Shown here piece after piece: positions 48,715 through 56,599 of a DNA stretch of 64,000 nt. Source of the stretch: Fusobacteriales bacterium (lineage in GTDB: Bacteria; Fusobacteriota; Fusobacteriia; Fusobacteriales; Fusobacteriaceae). A model generated the notes under the pieces. It ran no database searches. It was not told the DNA's origin and was given only the letters and a program-made list of their open reading frames with translations. Within the stretch, counting starts at the first letter, position 1; every line of letters starts with the position of its first letter. The stretch lies in NCBI GenBank assembly GCA_020063625.1, contig JAICDD010000004.1:1-64000 (forward strand), in the 5' to 3' direction. The translations under genes were made by a program, and so were the position numbers.

Positions 48715-51024
48715 ATGAAGAAAGCAGCATTTATACCAACAAGAGATTTGATAGTTTTCCCTGGAATAATAACACCTGTTTTTGTAGGAAGAGATAAAAG
48801 TGTAGCAACACTTGAAAAAGCTCTTATAGATGATAATACTTTAATACTTTGTATGCAAAAAGATGCAAAGAAAGAAAATCCAAAATTACCTAATGATATA
48901 TATGATGTAGGTGTACTTGTAAATGTATTACAAACTTTAAAAATGCCTAATGGAAATATAAAAGTATTAGTTGAAGCAAAAAATAGAGTTAAAATAAATA
49001 ATATAGTAGTTGAAGAGGGGGCTTATTTTGCAGAATATGAAGAATTATATTCAGAGAAAATAAGTGAAGAGGAACAAGAAGCATTAAAAAGAAAAGTATT
49101 AGAAAATTTTGAAAAATATGCTAAACTTACAGGAAAAATATTACCAGATTTAATTATAAATTTACAAGGATTAAAAAATCTTGATAAAATATTAGATTTA
49201 ATAACATCTAACTTACAAATTTCAAATGAAAAAAAACAAACTTTATTAGAAGTAGTTAATATAGAAGAAAGAGCATATGAATTATTAGAAAGAATTAATC
49301 AGGAAGTGCAAATAGTAGGGATAGAAAAGCAAATAGATAATAAAGTAAAAGAAAAAATGAATGAAGTACAAAGAAATTACTATCTAAAAGAAAAAATAAG
49401 TGCTCTTAAAGAAGAACTTGGAGAAAGTGCAAATGAAAGTGATGAAGTAGCTGAATTTAGAAAAAAAGTAAAAAATTCTAAACTACCTAAAATAGTAAAA
49501 GATAAATTAGATAAAGAATTAGATAGATTTGCTAAAATGCCGTCATTTTCATCAGAAGCATCAGTAATAAGAAGCTATATAGAAACTCTTTTAGATTTAC
49601 CATGGAGTAAAACTACAAAAGAGATATTAGATATACAAAAAGCTTCTAAAATACTAGAAGAAGATCACTATGGATTAAAAACTGTAAAAGAAAGAATTTT
49701 AGAATTTTTAGCAGTTAAAAAATTAAATCCAAATATGAAAGGCTCTATTCTTTGTCTTGTGGGACCTCCAGGAGTAGGGAAAACTTCATTGGCAAACTCA
49801 ATAGCAAGAGCATTAAATAGAAAATTTGTTAGAATATCACTTGGTGGAGTGAGAGATGAAGCTGAAATTAGAGGTCATAGAAGAACATATATAGGAGCTA
49901 TGCCTGGTAGAATAATAAAAGGAATAAAAGAAGCGGGAAGTAAAAATCCATTAATGCTTTTAGATGAAATAGATAAAATGGCTACAGATTTTAGAGGAGA
50001 CCCAGCCTCTGCAATGTTAGAAGTACTTGATCCAGCTCAAAATATTCATTTTGAAGACCATTATGTAGATACACCATTTGATTTATCAGAAGTATTCTTT
50101 ATAGCAACAGCAAATGATTTAGGAAGAATACCTATGCCTCTTAGAGATAGAATGGAAATTATTAATCTTAGCTCATATACAGAATTTGAAAAAAAACATA
50201 TAGCTAAGAAATATTTAATACCAGCATCTAAAGAAGAAAATGGATTAAAAGATATAAATGTAAAAATTTCTGATGAAGCACTTAAAAGAATTATAAATGA
50301 CTATACAAAAGAAGCAGGAGTAAGAAATCTAAAAAGAGAAATAAATAAGCTTTTTAGAAGAGTAGCAAAAGAAGTAATAGATAAAGATAAGAAAAATATA
50401 ATTATTAATATAAATAATATACAAAAATATTTAGATAAACCTAGATTTAGACCTGATAAACAAAAATCAAAAGAATCTAGAGTAGGAATAGTAAATGGAC
50501 TTGCATGGACAGCTGTGGGAGGAACAGCACTTGAAGTACAAGCTATAAAAATGGAAGGTAAGGGTAAATTAACATTAACAGGTAAGCTTGGAGATGTAAT
50601 GAAAGAATCAGCACAAGTAGCTTATTCATATGTAAGAGCTAAAAGAGAAGCTTACAAAATAGAAGAAAAATTTTATGAAAAATATGATTTACATTTACAT
50701 TTTCCAGAAGGTGCTGTACCAAAAGATGGACCATCAGCAGGAATCACAATAACTACTGCAATTATCTCAGCATTATCAAATAGACCTGTAAGACAAGATG
50801 TAGCTATGACCGGAGAAGTAACTATTACAGGTGATGTATTACCAGTAGGTGGAATAAAAGAAAAAGTTATAGGAGCTCATAGAATAGGAGTAACAGATGT
50901 TATACTTCCTATTGATAACGAACCTGACACAGAAGAACTACCTAAAGAAATAAAAAAAGATATAACTATTCATTTTGTAAAACATTATGATGAAGTAGAA
51001 AAAATAATCTTTGATAATAAATAA
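48715..51024 (+). CDS. lon: ATP-dependent protease La (Lon)
   Basis: 769 residues: N-terminal substrate domain, coiled coil, AAA+ with LVGPPGVGKTSLANSIARAL and MLLDEIDKMATDFRGDPASAMLEVLDP, and the C-terminal protease domain with the catalytic Ser in VPKDGPSAGITI and Lys in GGIKEKVIGAHR. It degrades misfolded and regulatory proteins. It follows clpX by 33 bases. Repeat copy H begins one base after its stop. Confidence 0.98.
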   Translation: MKKAAFIPTRDLIVFPGIITPVFVGRDKSVATLEKALIDDNTLILCMQKDAKKENPKLPNDIYDVGVLVNVLQTLKMPNGNIKVLVEAKNRVKINNIVVEEGAYFAEYEELYSEKISEEEQEALKRKVLENFEKYAKLTGKILPDLIINLQGLKNLDKILDLITSNLQISNEKKQTLLEVVNIEERAYELLERINQEVQIVGIEKQIDNKVKEKMNEVQRNYYLKEKISALKEELGESANESDEVAEFRKKVKNSKLPKIVKDKLDKELDRFAKMPSFSSEASVIRSYIETLLDLPWSKTTKEILDIQKASKILEEDHYGLKTVKERILEFLAVKKLNPNMKGSILCLVGPPGVGKTSLANSIARALNRKFVRISLGGVRDEAEIRGHRRTYIGAMPGRIIKGIKEAGSKNPLMLLDEIDKMATDFRGDPASAMLEVLDPAQNIHFEDHYVDTPFDLSEVFFIATANDLGRIPMPLRDRMEIINLSSYTEFEKKHIAKKYLIPASKEENGLKDINVKISDEALKRIINDYTKEAGVRNLKREINKLFRRVAKEVIDKDKKNIIININNIQKYLDKPRFRPDKQKSKESRVGIVNGLAWTAVGGTALEVQAIKMEGKGKLTLTGKLGDVMKESAQVAYSYVRAKREAYKIEEKFYEKYDLHLHFPEGAVPKDGPSAGITITTAIISALSNRPVRQDVAMTGEVTITGDVLPVGGIKEKVIGAHRIGVTDVILPIDNEPDTEELPKEIKKDITIHFVKHYDEVEKIIFDNK

Positions 51025-51131
51025 TTTGGAGAACGAAAAGTTAGTTTTGTTGAACCAACTAAAAACGAGTCCTTTAAAATTAAGGACTCGTTAAATTAAT
51101 TAAATTTTTAATAATACTTTTTGGTCTTAAA
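51025..51131. repeat. Intergenic nested palindrome, copy H
   Basis: Outer arms TTTGGAGAACGAAAAGTTAG and TAATACTTTTTGGTCTTAAAA; inner hairpin AACGAGTCCTT, loop taaaatt, AAGGACTCGTT: an 11 bp perfect stem (51064-51091 region). It starts immediately after the lon stop codon. This is the best inner hairpin of the family. Confidence 0.88.
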
Positions 51132-51144
51132 AGGGGGATGAAAT

Positions 51145-51627
51145 ATGCAAGAATTTAATGTGTTTGATAAAATTGGAAAACAATGGATGTTAATTAGTGC
51201 AAAGCAAGGAGAAAAAATTAATACTATGACTGCGTCATGGGGCGGTATGGGTGTTTTATGGAATAAAGAGGTAGTTTATATATTTGTTAGACCTCAAAGG
51301 TATACGAGAGAGTTTATAGATGCTAGTGATTATTTTACATTATCATTTTTTGATGAGGAATATAGAAAAGAGCTATCTTATCTTGGAAAAGTAAGTGGAA
51401 GAGATATAGATAAAATAAAAGAAACATCTCTTATTCCTGCAATAGAAGATGATAAAGTATATTTTGAGCAAGCAAATATGGTAATACATTGTAAAAAAAT
51501 ATATAGACAACACTTAACACCAGAATCAATTATAGATAAAAAAATAGAAGAGTTTTATGAAAATGACTATCACATAATGTATATTGGTGAGATTTTAGAG
51601 ATTATGGAGAGTTATACTGGAGAATAG
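51145..51627 (+). CDS. Flavin reductase family (FMN-binding split-barrel) protein
   Basis: 160 residues. WMLISAKQGEKINTMTASWGGMGVLWNKEVVYIFVRPQRYTREFIDASDYFTLSFF is typical of flavin-reductase-like FMN-binding proteins (T-M-T-A-SWG core and RP.RYT..F loop). Its role here could be flavin reduction or an FMN-dependent redox function; the electron acceptor is unknown. It is inserted between lon and engB, which are neighbours in several other bacteria, and is flanked on both sides by repeats. GGGGGATG precedes the start. Confidence 0.88.
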   Translation: MQEFNVFDKIGKQWMLISAKQGEKINTMTASWGGMGVLWNKEVVYIFVRPQRYTREFIDASDYFTLSFFDEEYRKELSYLGKVSGRDIDKIKETSLIPAIEDDKVYFEQANMVIHCKKIYRQHLTPESIIDKKIEEFYENDYHIMYIGEILEIMESYTGE

Positions 51628-51715
51628 AGAACTGGCAATGGGAAATAGTGAGAAGTGAGAAGAATTAAAATTTAGCCACGGAAAAACGCGGATTTAACTC
51701 AGCACAAGAAAAGAA

Positions 51716-51797
51716 TGACACGAAGAGCACAAAGAAAAGAGGACACAAAGTACCACAAAGAAAAAGACTAGGAACCACGGGATTAATATAAGATAAA
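51716..51797 (+). repeat. CAC-word repeat, forward arm 1
   Basis: GACACGAAGAGCACAAAG ... CCACAAAGAAAAAGACTAGG, then AACCACGGGATTAATATAAGATAAAA. It aligns along its length with forward arm 2, including the shared GGAACCACGGGATT. Confidence 0.75.
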
Positions 51798-51933
51798 AAA
51801 ATTGTCAGTGGAAAATGGACAATTAAAAGTAGTCACGAATGACACTAATTATCACGAATTATAGTGAAAAGTCAGAAGTGAGAGAAATTTAAAAGTGCCT
51901 TTTCGGGAATATTAGATTTTTTTTGATAAATGC

Positions 51934-52024
51934 GTTACACGAAGAACACAAAGGAAAAAAAACAGAACCACAAAGGAAAAGACTTGGAACCACGGGATTG
52001 CCACAGATGAACACAGGATAAAAT
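51934..52024 (+). repeat. CAC-word repeat, forward arm 2
   Basis: TTACACGAAGAACACAAAGG, then ACAGAACCACAAAGGAAAAG, GGAACCACGGGATTGCCACA and GATGAACACAGGATAAAAT. The first 20 bases recur exactly at 52234. Confidence 0.8.
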
Positions 52025-52096
52025 CTAGTGTAAATCTAAGATGTTTTTCGTAGAAAAATATCGAAAGCTGTGCCCGTGTAAATCTTGTGGTTTCAA

Positions 52097-52145
52097 AACT
52101 TCTTAGTGGTCTTCAATGTTTTTCTTCGTGCCCTTTGTGTAACAA
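52097..52145 (-). repeat. CAC-word repeat, reverse arm 1
   Basis: Reverse complement reads TTACACAAAGGGCACGAAG ... GACCACTAAGAAG. It can pair with forward arm 2, closing a roughly 210-base imperfect inverted repeat. Confidence 0.75.
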
Positions 52146-52181
52146 AAATTATCTGTAGAAACTAGCGCAAAAGATTTTTTG

Positions 52182-52222
52182 CTTACTTTTTTATCTTTAA
52201 AAAAGTAAGTCGCCAAAGGCGA
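52182..52222. repeat. Tandem perfect hairpins inside the mosaic
   Basis: CTTACTTTTTTA / TAAAAAAGTAAG (12 bp stem, 4-base loop) is followed at once by TCGCC-aaa-GGCGA. The second is GC-rich and stands out from the background. Confidence 0.8.
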
Positions 52223-52233
52223 AATAATAAAAA

Positions 52234-52324
52234 TTACACGAAGAACACAAAGGTAAAAAAACAGAATCACAAAGAAAAAAACTTAGTGGTCCTTAGTGCT
52301 TTTCTCTGTGCTCTTTGTGTAACA
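52234..52324. repeat. CAC-word repeat, forward arm 3 with reverse arm 2
   Basis: Left TTACACGAAGAACACAAAGG (exact copy of the start of arm 2) and right CTCTGTGCTCTTTGTGTAA, whose reverse complement is TTACACAAAGAGCACAGAG. Together they make an 89-base imperfect hairpin. The right arm also repeats reverse arm 1 (CTTAGTGGTC shared). Confidence 0.8.
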
Positions 52325-52400
52325 AAAAATCCGTATAATCCGTGACAAAAAATTTTATGTAGTAAAACTCAATATAAATAAAAAATAGGAGTTGAAATAA

Positions 52401-52979
52401 ATGGAAATTAAACACGCTGACTTTGTCATATCAGCTGTAGAAAAAGCTGGATATCCAGAACAGTTAGAATATACAGAGTTTGCATTTGTAGGTAAATCAA
52501 ATGTAGGTAAATCATCACTTATAAATAGTGTAACAAATAGAAAAAAATTAGCAAAAACGAGTAAAACTCCAGGAAGAACACAGCTTATTAATTATTTTTT
52601 AATTAATAAACAATTTTATTTTGTAGACCTTCCAGGATATGGATTTGCAAAAGTGCCAAAAGCTGTAAAAGATAACTGGGGAAAAATAATAGGAGATTAT
52701 TTACAATCAGATAGAAAAAAATTAGTATTTGTTTTATTAGATATAAGAAGAGTACCTTCAGGTGAAGATATTGAAATGCTTAGATGGCTAGAACACAATG
52801 AAGTAGATTATAAAATAATATTTACAAAAGTAGATAAATTATCTAATAATGAAAAATTTAGACAATTAAAAGAGATAAAAAAGAAATTAGTATTTAATAA
52901 TAATGATGTATTATTTTATTCATCATTAAATAATACAGGAAAACAAGAATTATTAGATTTTATAGAAGAAAATTTATAG
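52401..52979 (+). CDS. engB: Ribosome biogenesis GTP-binding protein EngB (YsxC/YihA)
   Basis: A 192-residue single-domain GTPase. G1 FVGKSNVGKSSLINSV, G2 TSKTPGRTQLINYF, G3 VDLPGYGFAKVP, G4 FTKVDKLS. It is required for 50S subunit assembly. In B. subtilis it follows lon; here the flavin reductase gene and the repeat mosaic separate it from lon, so it probably has its own promoter, which I cannot place with confidence. Ribosome site TAGGAG. Confidence 0.96.
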   Translation: MEIKHADFVISAVEKAGYPEQLEYTEFAFVGKSNVGKSSLINSVTNRKKLAKTSKTPGRTQLINYFLINKQFYFVDLPGYGFAKVPKAVKDNWGKIIGDYLQSDRKKLVFVLLDIRRVPSGEDIEMLRWLEHNEVDYKIIFTKVDKLSNNEKFRQLKEIKKKLVFNNNDVLFYSSLNNTGKQELLDFIEENL

Positions 52980-52986
52980 TTCAATA

Positions 52987-53075
52987 GAGGGAGATTGAAA
53001 AGTAGCATTAAAAAATAAATAAATTAACGATGATTCGTTTTTTATTTATTGGAAATTAACTTTTCAGTCTCTCAA
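52987..53075. repeat. Intergenic nested palindrome, copy I
   Basis: Outer arms GAGGGAGATTGAAAAGTAG and TTAACTTTTCAGTCTCTC are clear reverse complements; inner arms AATAAATAAATTAACGA / TCGTTTTTTATTTATT replace the GAGTCC hairpin. Begins 8 bases after the engB stop and ends near a T-run. Confidence 0.82.
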
Positions 53076-53147
53076 TTTTTTTATGCTATTTCCTAAAACA
53101 AAACAGAAGAAAATATGTATATATACAAAAATAAAAATGGTGGTATT

Positions 53148-56100
53148 ATGAAAAATATTTATGAAGAAATAAAAATAAGAGATAAAGATTATAAAAATGT
53201 ACAAAATAATAAATATTATAGTGTAGAGGAATATAAAGAGAAATTATTAGAAAATGTAATAGAAAAAATATATATAGAGAATAAAAATAATAATTATGAA
53301 GAAATAATAAAAAAATATAGAAATTATTTAAATGAAAAAATTGAATTTCCATTAAATAAAGTTATGTATACAGACAATAATACAACTGTAGATATAACAA
53401 ATGATTTTGAAATAAAAAATAATTCTCTTATTATAAATAAAAAAACAAGAAATAATAATTTACTGAAAGAATTGAAAAATCAATTAAAAACATGTAATGA
53501 GTTTTATTTTATAGTTAGTTTTATAAAAATGTCTGGACTTCAATTACTTATTAGTGAACTAAAAGAATTAGAATTATTAGGAATAAAAGGAAAAATTATT
53601 ACATCTACATATTTAAATATTACAGAACCAAAAGCTTTAAAAAAATTATTAGAGTTTAAAAATATAGAAGTAAAAATATTTGATGCAAATTTAGAAAGTT
53701 TTCATACAAAAGCATATATTTTTAATAGAGAAAATAATATGAGTAGTGTAATAATAGGGTCAGCAAATATATCACAAACAGCTTTTTTTACATCTAATGA
53801 ATGGAATGTAAAACTTTATGATGCTCCATATTTAAATATTTATAATGATGCAATAGATGAATTTTATAGAATATGGAATAGTGATAAAGTGTATACATTG
53901 AATAATAAAATTATAGAAAATTATGAAGAGTTTTATAAAAATAGTTATAAAATAAAAAGTTTTAATATAAAAGAAAAAATAATAAAAAATAAAATTGAGC
54001 CAAATGTTATTCAGATAAAAATTTTAGAAAATTTAAAAGAAACAAGAAAAAAAGGAAATAAAAAAGCAGTAGTTATAGCAGCAACAGGAACAGGAAAAAC
54101 CTATTTATCAGCATTTGATGTGAAAAATTTTAAAGCTAAAAAATTACTTTTTTTAGCACATAGAGAAGAGCTTTTAGATAATGGAATAGAGAGTTTTAAA
54201 AATATTATTAAAAATAAAAATTATGGTAAACTTACTATGAATTATAAAAATTTTGATAGTGAGTATTTATTTGCTACAGTACAAACGTTATCAAAAGATA
54301 TAAACTTAGAAAAATATAAAAAAGATGAATTTGATTATATAATAATAGATGAATTTCATCATGCAAGTAGTAATTCATATAGAAAAATAATAGATTATTT
54401 TGAACCAAAATTTTTATTAGGACTTACAGCTACTCCAGAAAGAATGGATGGGAAAGATGTATTAGAAATATGTGATTATAATATTGTAGGAGAGATAAGA
54501 TTAAAAGAAGCACTAGAAAAAGAGTTACTTGTACCTTTTCACTATTTTGGAATAGCTGATAATACAGTAAATTATGATGAAATAAAAAATAAAAATAATA
54601 ATTATGATGAGATAGATTTAGTAAAGCATTTAAATATAAATAGAAGAGTTGAATTTATTATAGATAAATTAAAATTATACTCTTTTGATGGAGAAAAATT
54701 AAAAGCATTAGGCTTTTGTGTAAATAAAGAACATGCAAAATATATGAGTAAAGAATTTAATAAAAAGGGTTATATTACAGAATATTTAGTAGCAGATAAT
54801 AGTATAAAAGAGAGAAAAAAAATAATAGAAAATTTTAAAAACGGAAAAATTGAAATAATATTTTGTGTAGATATATTTAATGAAGGTATAGATATACCAG
54901 AGATAAATACACTTTTATTTTTAAGACCTACTGAATCAATGACTATTTTTATACAGCAATTAGGGAGAGGACTTAGAAAATCTAATAATAAAAATTTTGT
55001 AACAATTTTAGATTTTATTGGTAATTATAGAAAAAATTATATATTGCCATATGCAGTAGATAAAAATTTAATTGGAAATGATACAAATATAATAAAAGAT
55101 TTAAAAAGAAATTATATTGATTATGTAGAAAATTTTTATATTGAATTAGATAAGATTGCTAGAGAAAATATTTTAGAGAAAATAGAGAAAATAAAAATAA
55201 AAGATGAAATTATTAAATCACTTTATTTTGAAATGAAAAATAATTTTAATGAATCAAAAGAGATAGAATTTATGGATTTTTTATCTTATCAACAATTAAA
55301 ATTAGAAGATATTATTTCAAAATATAAGAGTTATTTAAAATTTAAAAAAATAGTAGGAGATATATCACAAGTAGAAAGAGATATATTAAATAATAAAGAT
55401 TTATTTTATTTGTTTAATTATATAGAAAAAAGAGTTCCTATAAAATATCCTCAAGTTATATATTTATTAATAAAAATATTAGAAAATAAAGAGTGTAGTT
55501 TTGAAGAAATTCAAAATGAAATATCAAAAAAATTTATAAAAAATAGAAAAGAATATATGACTAGAGCAATAGAGGAACTTTTAGAAGATAATATTATTAG
55601 CTCGTTTCACAATTTTTACAAGTTAAAAGATATGTATATAATGAATAATAAAGTAAAAGAGTATTTCCTAAAATTTTTAAATTTTTTAATTGTATATTAT
55701 CAAAAATATTTTGATAGTAAAGAATTGATTTTATATAGAGAATATAGTAGATTGGAGTTACAGTATCTATTTTTATCACAAGTACCTAGAGGAAGCTGGA
55801 GAGCAGGTTATGCTATTAGTAATAAAGATATATGTTTATTTATTACTATAAATAAATCAGATAATATACCAGAACATTTAAAATATGATAATTATTTTGA
55901 AAATCAAGATATAGTGCAATGGATAAGTCAAAATAAAACATCTCATAAATCTAAAATAGGAAATATTTTTGTAAATCATAAAAAACTAGGATATAATGTA
56001 CACATATTTATTAGAAAATATGAAAAAGTTGGAGGAGTTATAAAAAAATTTGTTTACTTAGGAAAAGCAGAGTATTATAATAGTAATGGAGATAAACCTA

Positions 56101-56165
56101 TGTATATTAGGTGGAGATTAGAAAATAAAATACCAAATGATATATATTTAGAATTAATTTTATAG
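53148..56165 (+). CDS. PLD-like / superfamily 2 helicase / DUF3427 protein
   Basis: About 1005 residues in three parts. (1) A phospholipase-D-like nuclease domain (about 90-260) with one HKD-type motif FHTKAYIF...IIGSANIS. (2) A superfamily 2 helicase: Walker A AATGTGKTYLSA, DEFHHASS, GLTATPERMDGKD, and motif VI IQQLGRGLRKS. (3) A C-terminal region ending SWRAGYAISNKDICLFITINKSD...VGGVIKKFVYLGKAEYY, as in DUF3427 proteins. Predicted ATP-driven DNA translocase/nuclease; architectures like this occur in mobile and defence-associated genes. ATG 53148 follows GGTGG; ATG 53115 is possible. Nudix and phosphoesterase genes follow in the same operon. Confidence 0.85.
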   Translation: MKNIYEEIKIRDKDYKNVQNNKYYSVEEYKEKLLENVIEKIYIENKNNNYEEIIKKYRNYLNEKIEFPLNKVMYTDNNTTVDITNDFEIKNNSLIINKKTRNNNLLKELKNQLKTCNEFYFIVSFIKMSGLQLLISELKELELLGIKGKIITSTYLNITEPKALKKLLEFKNIEVKIFDANLESFHTKAYIFNRENNMSSVIIGSANISQTAFFTSNEWNVKLYDAPYLNIYNDAIDEFYRIWNSDKVYTLNNKIIENYEEFYKNSYKIKSFNIKEKIIKNKIEPNVIQIKILENLKETRKKGNKKAVVIAATGTGKTYLSAFDVKNFKAKKLLFLAHREELLDNGIESFKNIIKNKNYGKLTMNYKNFDSEYLFATVQTLSKDINLEKYKKDEFDYIIIDEFHHASSNSYRKIIDYFEPKFLLGLTATPERMDGKDVLEICDYNIVGEIRLKEALEKELLVPFHYFGIADNTVNYDEIKNKNNNYDEIDLVKHLNINRRVEFIIDKLKLYSFDGEKLKALGFCVNKEHAKYMSKEFNKKGYITEYLVADNSIKERKKIIENFKNGKIEIIFCVDIFNEGIDIPEINTLLFLRPTESMTIFIQQLGRGLRKSNNKNFVTILDFIGNYRKNYILPYAVDKNLIGNDTNIIKDLKRNYIDYVENFYIELDKIARENILEKIEKIKIKDEIIKSLYFEMKNNFNESKEIEFMDFLSYQQLKLEDIISKYKSYLKFKKIVGDISQVERDILNNKDLFYLFNYIEKRVPIKYPQVIYLLIKILENKECSFEEIQNEISKKFIKNRKEYMTRAIEELLEDNIISSFHNFYKLKDMYIMNNKVKEYFLKFLNFLIVYYQKYFDSKELILYREYSRLELQYLFLSQVPRGSWRAGYAISNKDICLFITINKSDNIPEHLKYDNYFENQDIVQWISQNKTSHKSKIGNIFVNHKKLGYNVHIFIRKYEKVGGVIKKFVYLGKAEYYNSNGDKPMYIRWRLENKIPNDIYLELIL

Positions 56166-56185
56166 TTTTTTAAGAGGGGTGAAAA

Positions 56186-56599
56186 ATGGGAAGGAAAACA
56201 GCAAGAGCTATAATATTTATTGAAGACAGACTATGTCTTATAAAAAGAATAAAAAATGGAAATGAATACTATGTATTTCCTGGTGGTGGAATAAAAAAAG
56301 GTGAAAAAGGAAAACAAGCAGTTATAAGAGAGGTAAAAGAAGAATTAGGTATTGATGTAAAGGTATTAAAAAAATTATATAAATATAAATTTGGTGAAAC
56401 AAAAGAGAAATACTATTTATGTGAGTATAGTAATGGAGAATATGGAACTGGAGATGCAAAAGAATTTAATAATCCTTTTAAAGGAGAATATATCATAACT
56501 ATGATTGATAAAAAATATATCCCTAGTTATTTAATATACCCAAAAGAGATAAAAGAAAAAATAATTAAAGATTTTTTAGGAGAAAATGAAATTGGATAA
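56186..56599 (+). CDS. Nudix hydrolase
   Basis: 137 residues with a complete Nudix box GGIKKGEKGKQAVIREVKEELGI (Gx5Ex7REUxEExGU pattern intact). Substrate unknown: Nudix enzymes cleave nucleoside diphosphates linked to another moiety, including dNTPs, NAD or capped RNA. It begins 20 bases after the helicase stop with AGAGGGGTG and overlaps the next gene by 14 bases, so the three are translated from one message. The fixed order suggests it works with the helicase, but that is inference. Confidence 0.9.
   Translation: MGRKTARAIIFIEDRLCLIKRIKNGNEYYVFPGGGIKKGEKGKQAVIREVKEELGIDVKVLKKLYKYKFGETKEKYYLCEYSNGEYGTGDAKEFNNPFKGEYIITMIDKKYIPSYLIYPKEIKEKIIKDFLGENEIG

Larger units (their letters stand above)
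51628..52400. repeat. Noncoding mosaic of CAC-word repeats and low-complexity blocks
   Basis: 773 bases without a credible ORF. The texture differs sharply from the rest of the window: many C and G residues arranged as short words CACGAA, CACAAAG, CCACAGA, CCACGG, spaced about 9-10 bases (for example CACGAAGAACACAAAGG, CACGAATGACACTAATTATC). There are three forward arms, two reverse-complement arms, GTGAGAAGTGAGAAG-type blocks (51649 and 51872), an ATTGTC...GACAAT block (51801-51823) and two tandem hairpins. From general familiarity, near-identical word sets occur in intergenic DNA of distant phyla; I cannot verify that here. Confidence 0.8.

Noticed and set aside
51628-52400. Possible CRISPR array because of repeated 20-mers
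   Set aside because: Repeats occur in both orientations with irregular spacing and internal sub-words; no uniform spacer length and no cas genes.
51628-52400. Possible decayed insertion sequence
   Set aside because: No transposase-like frame in either strand, no terminal inverted repeats at the block ends and no target duplication that I can see.
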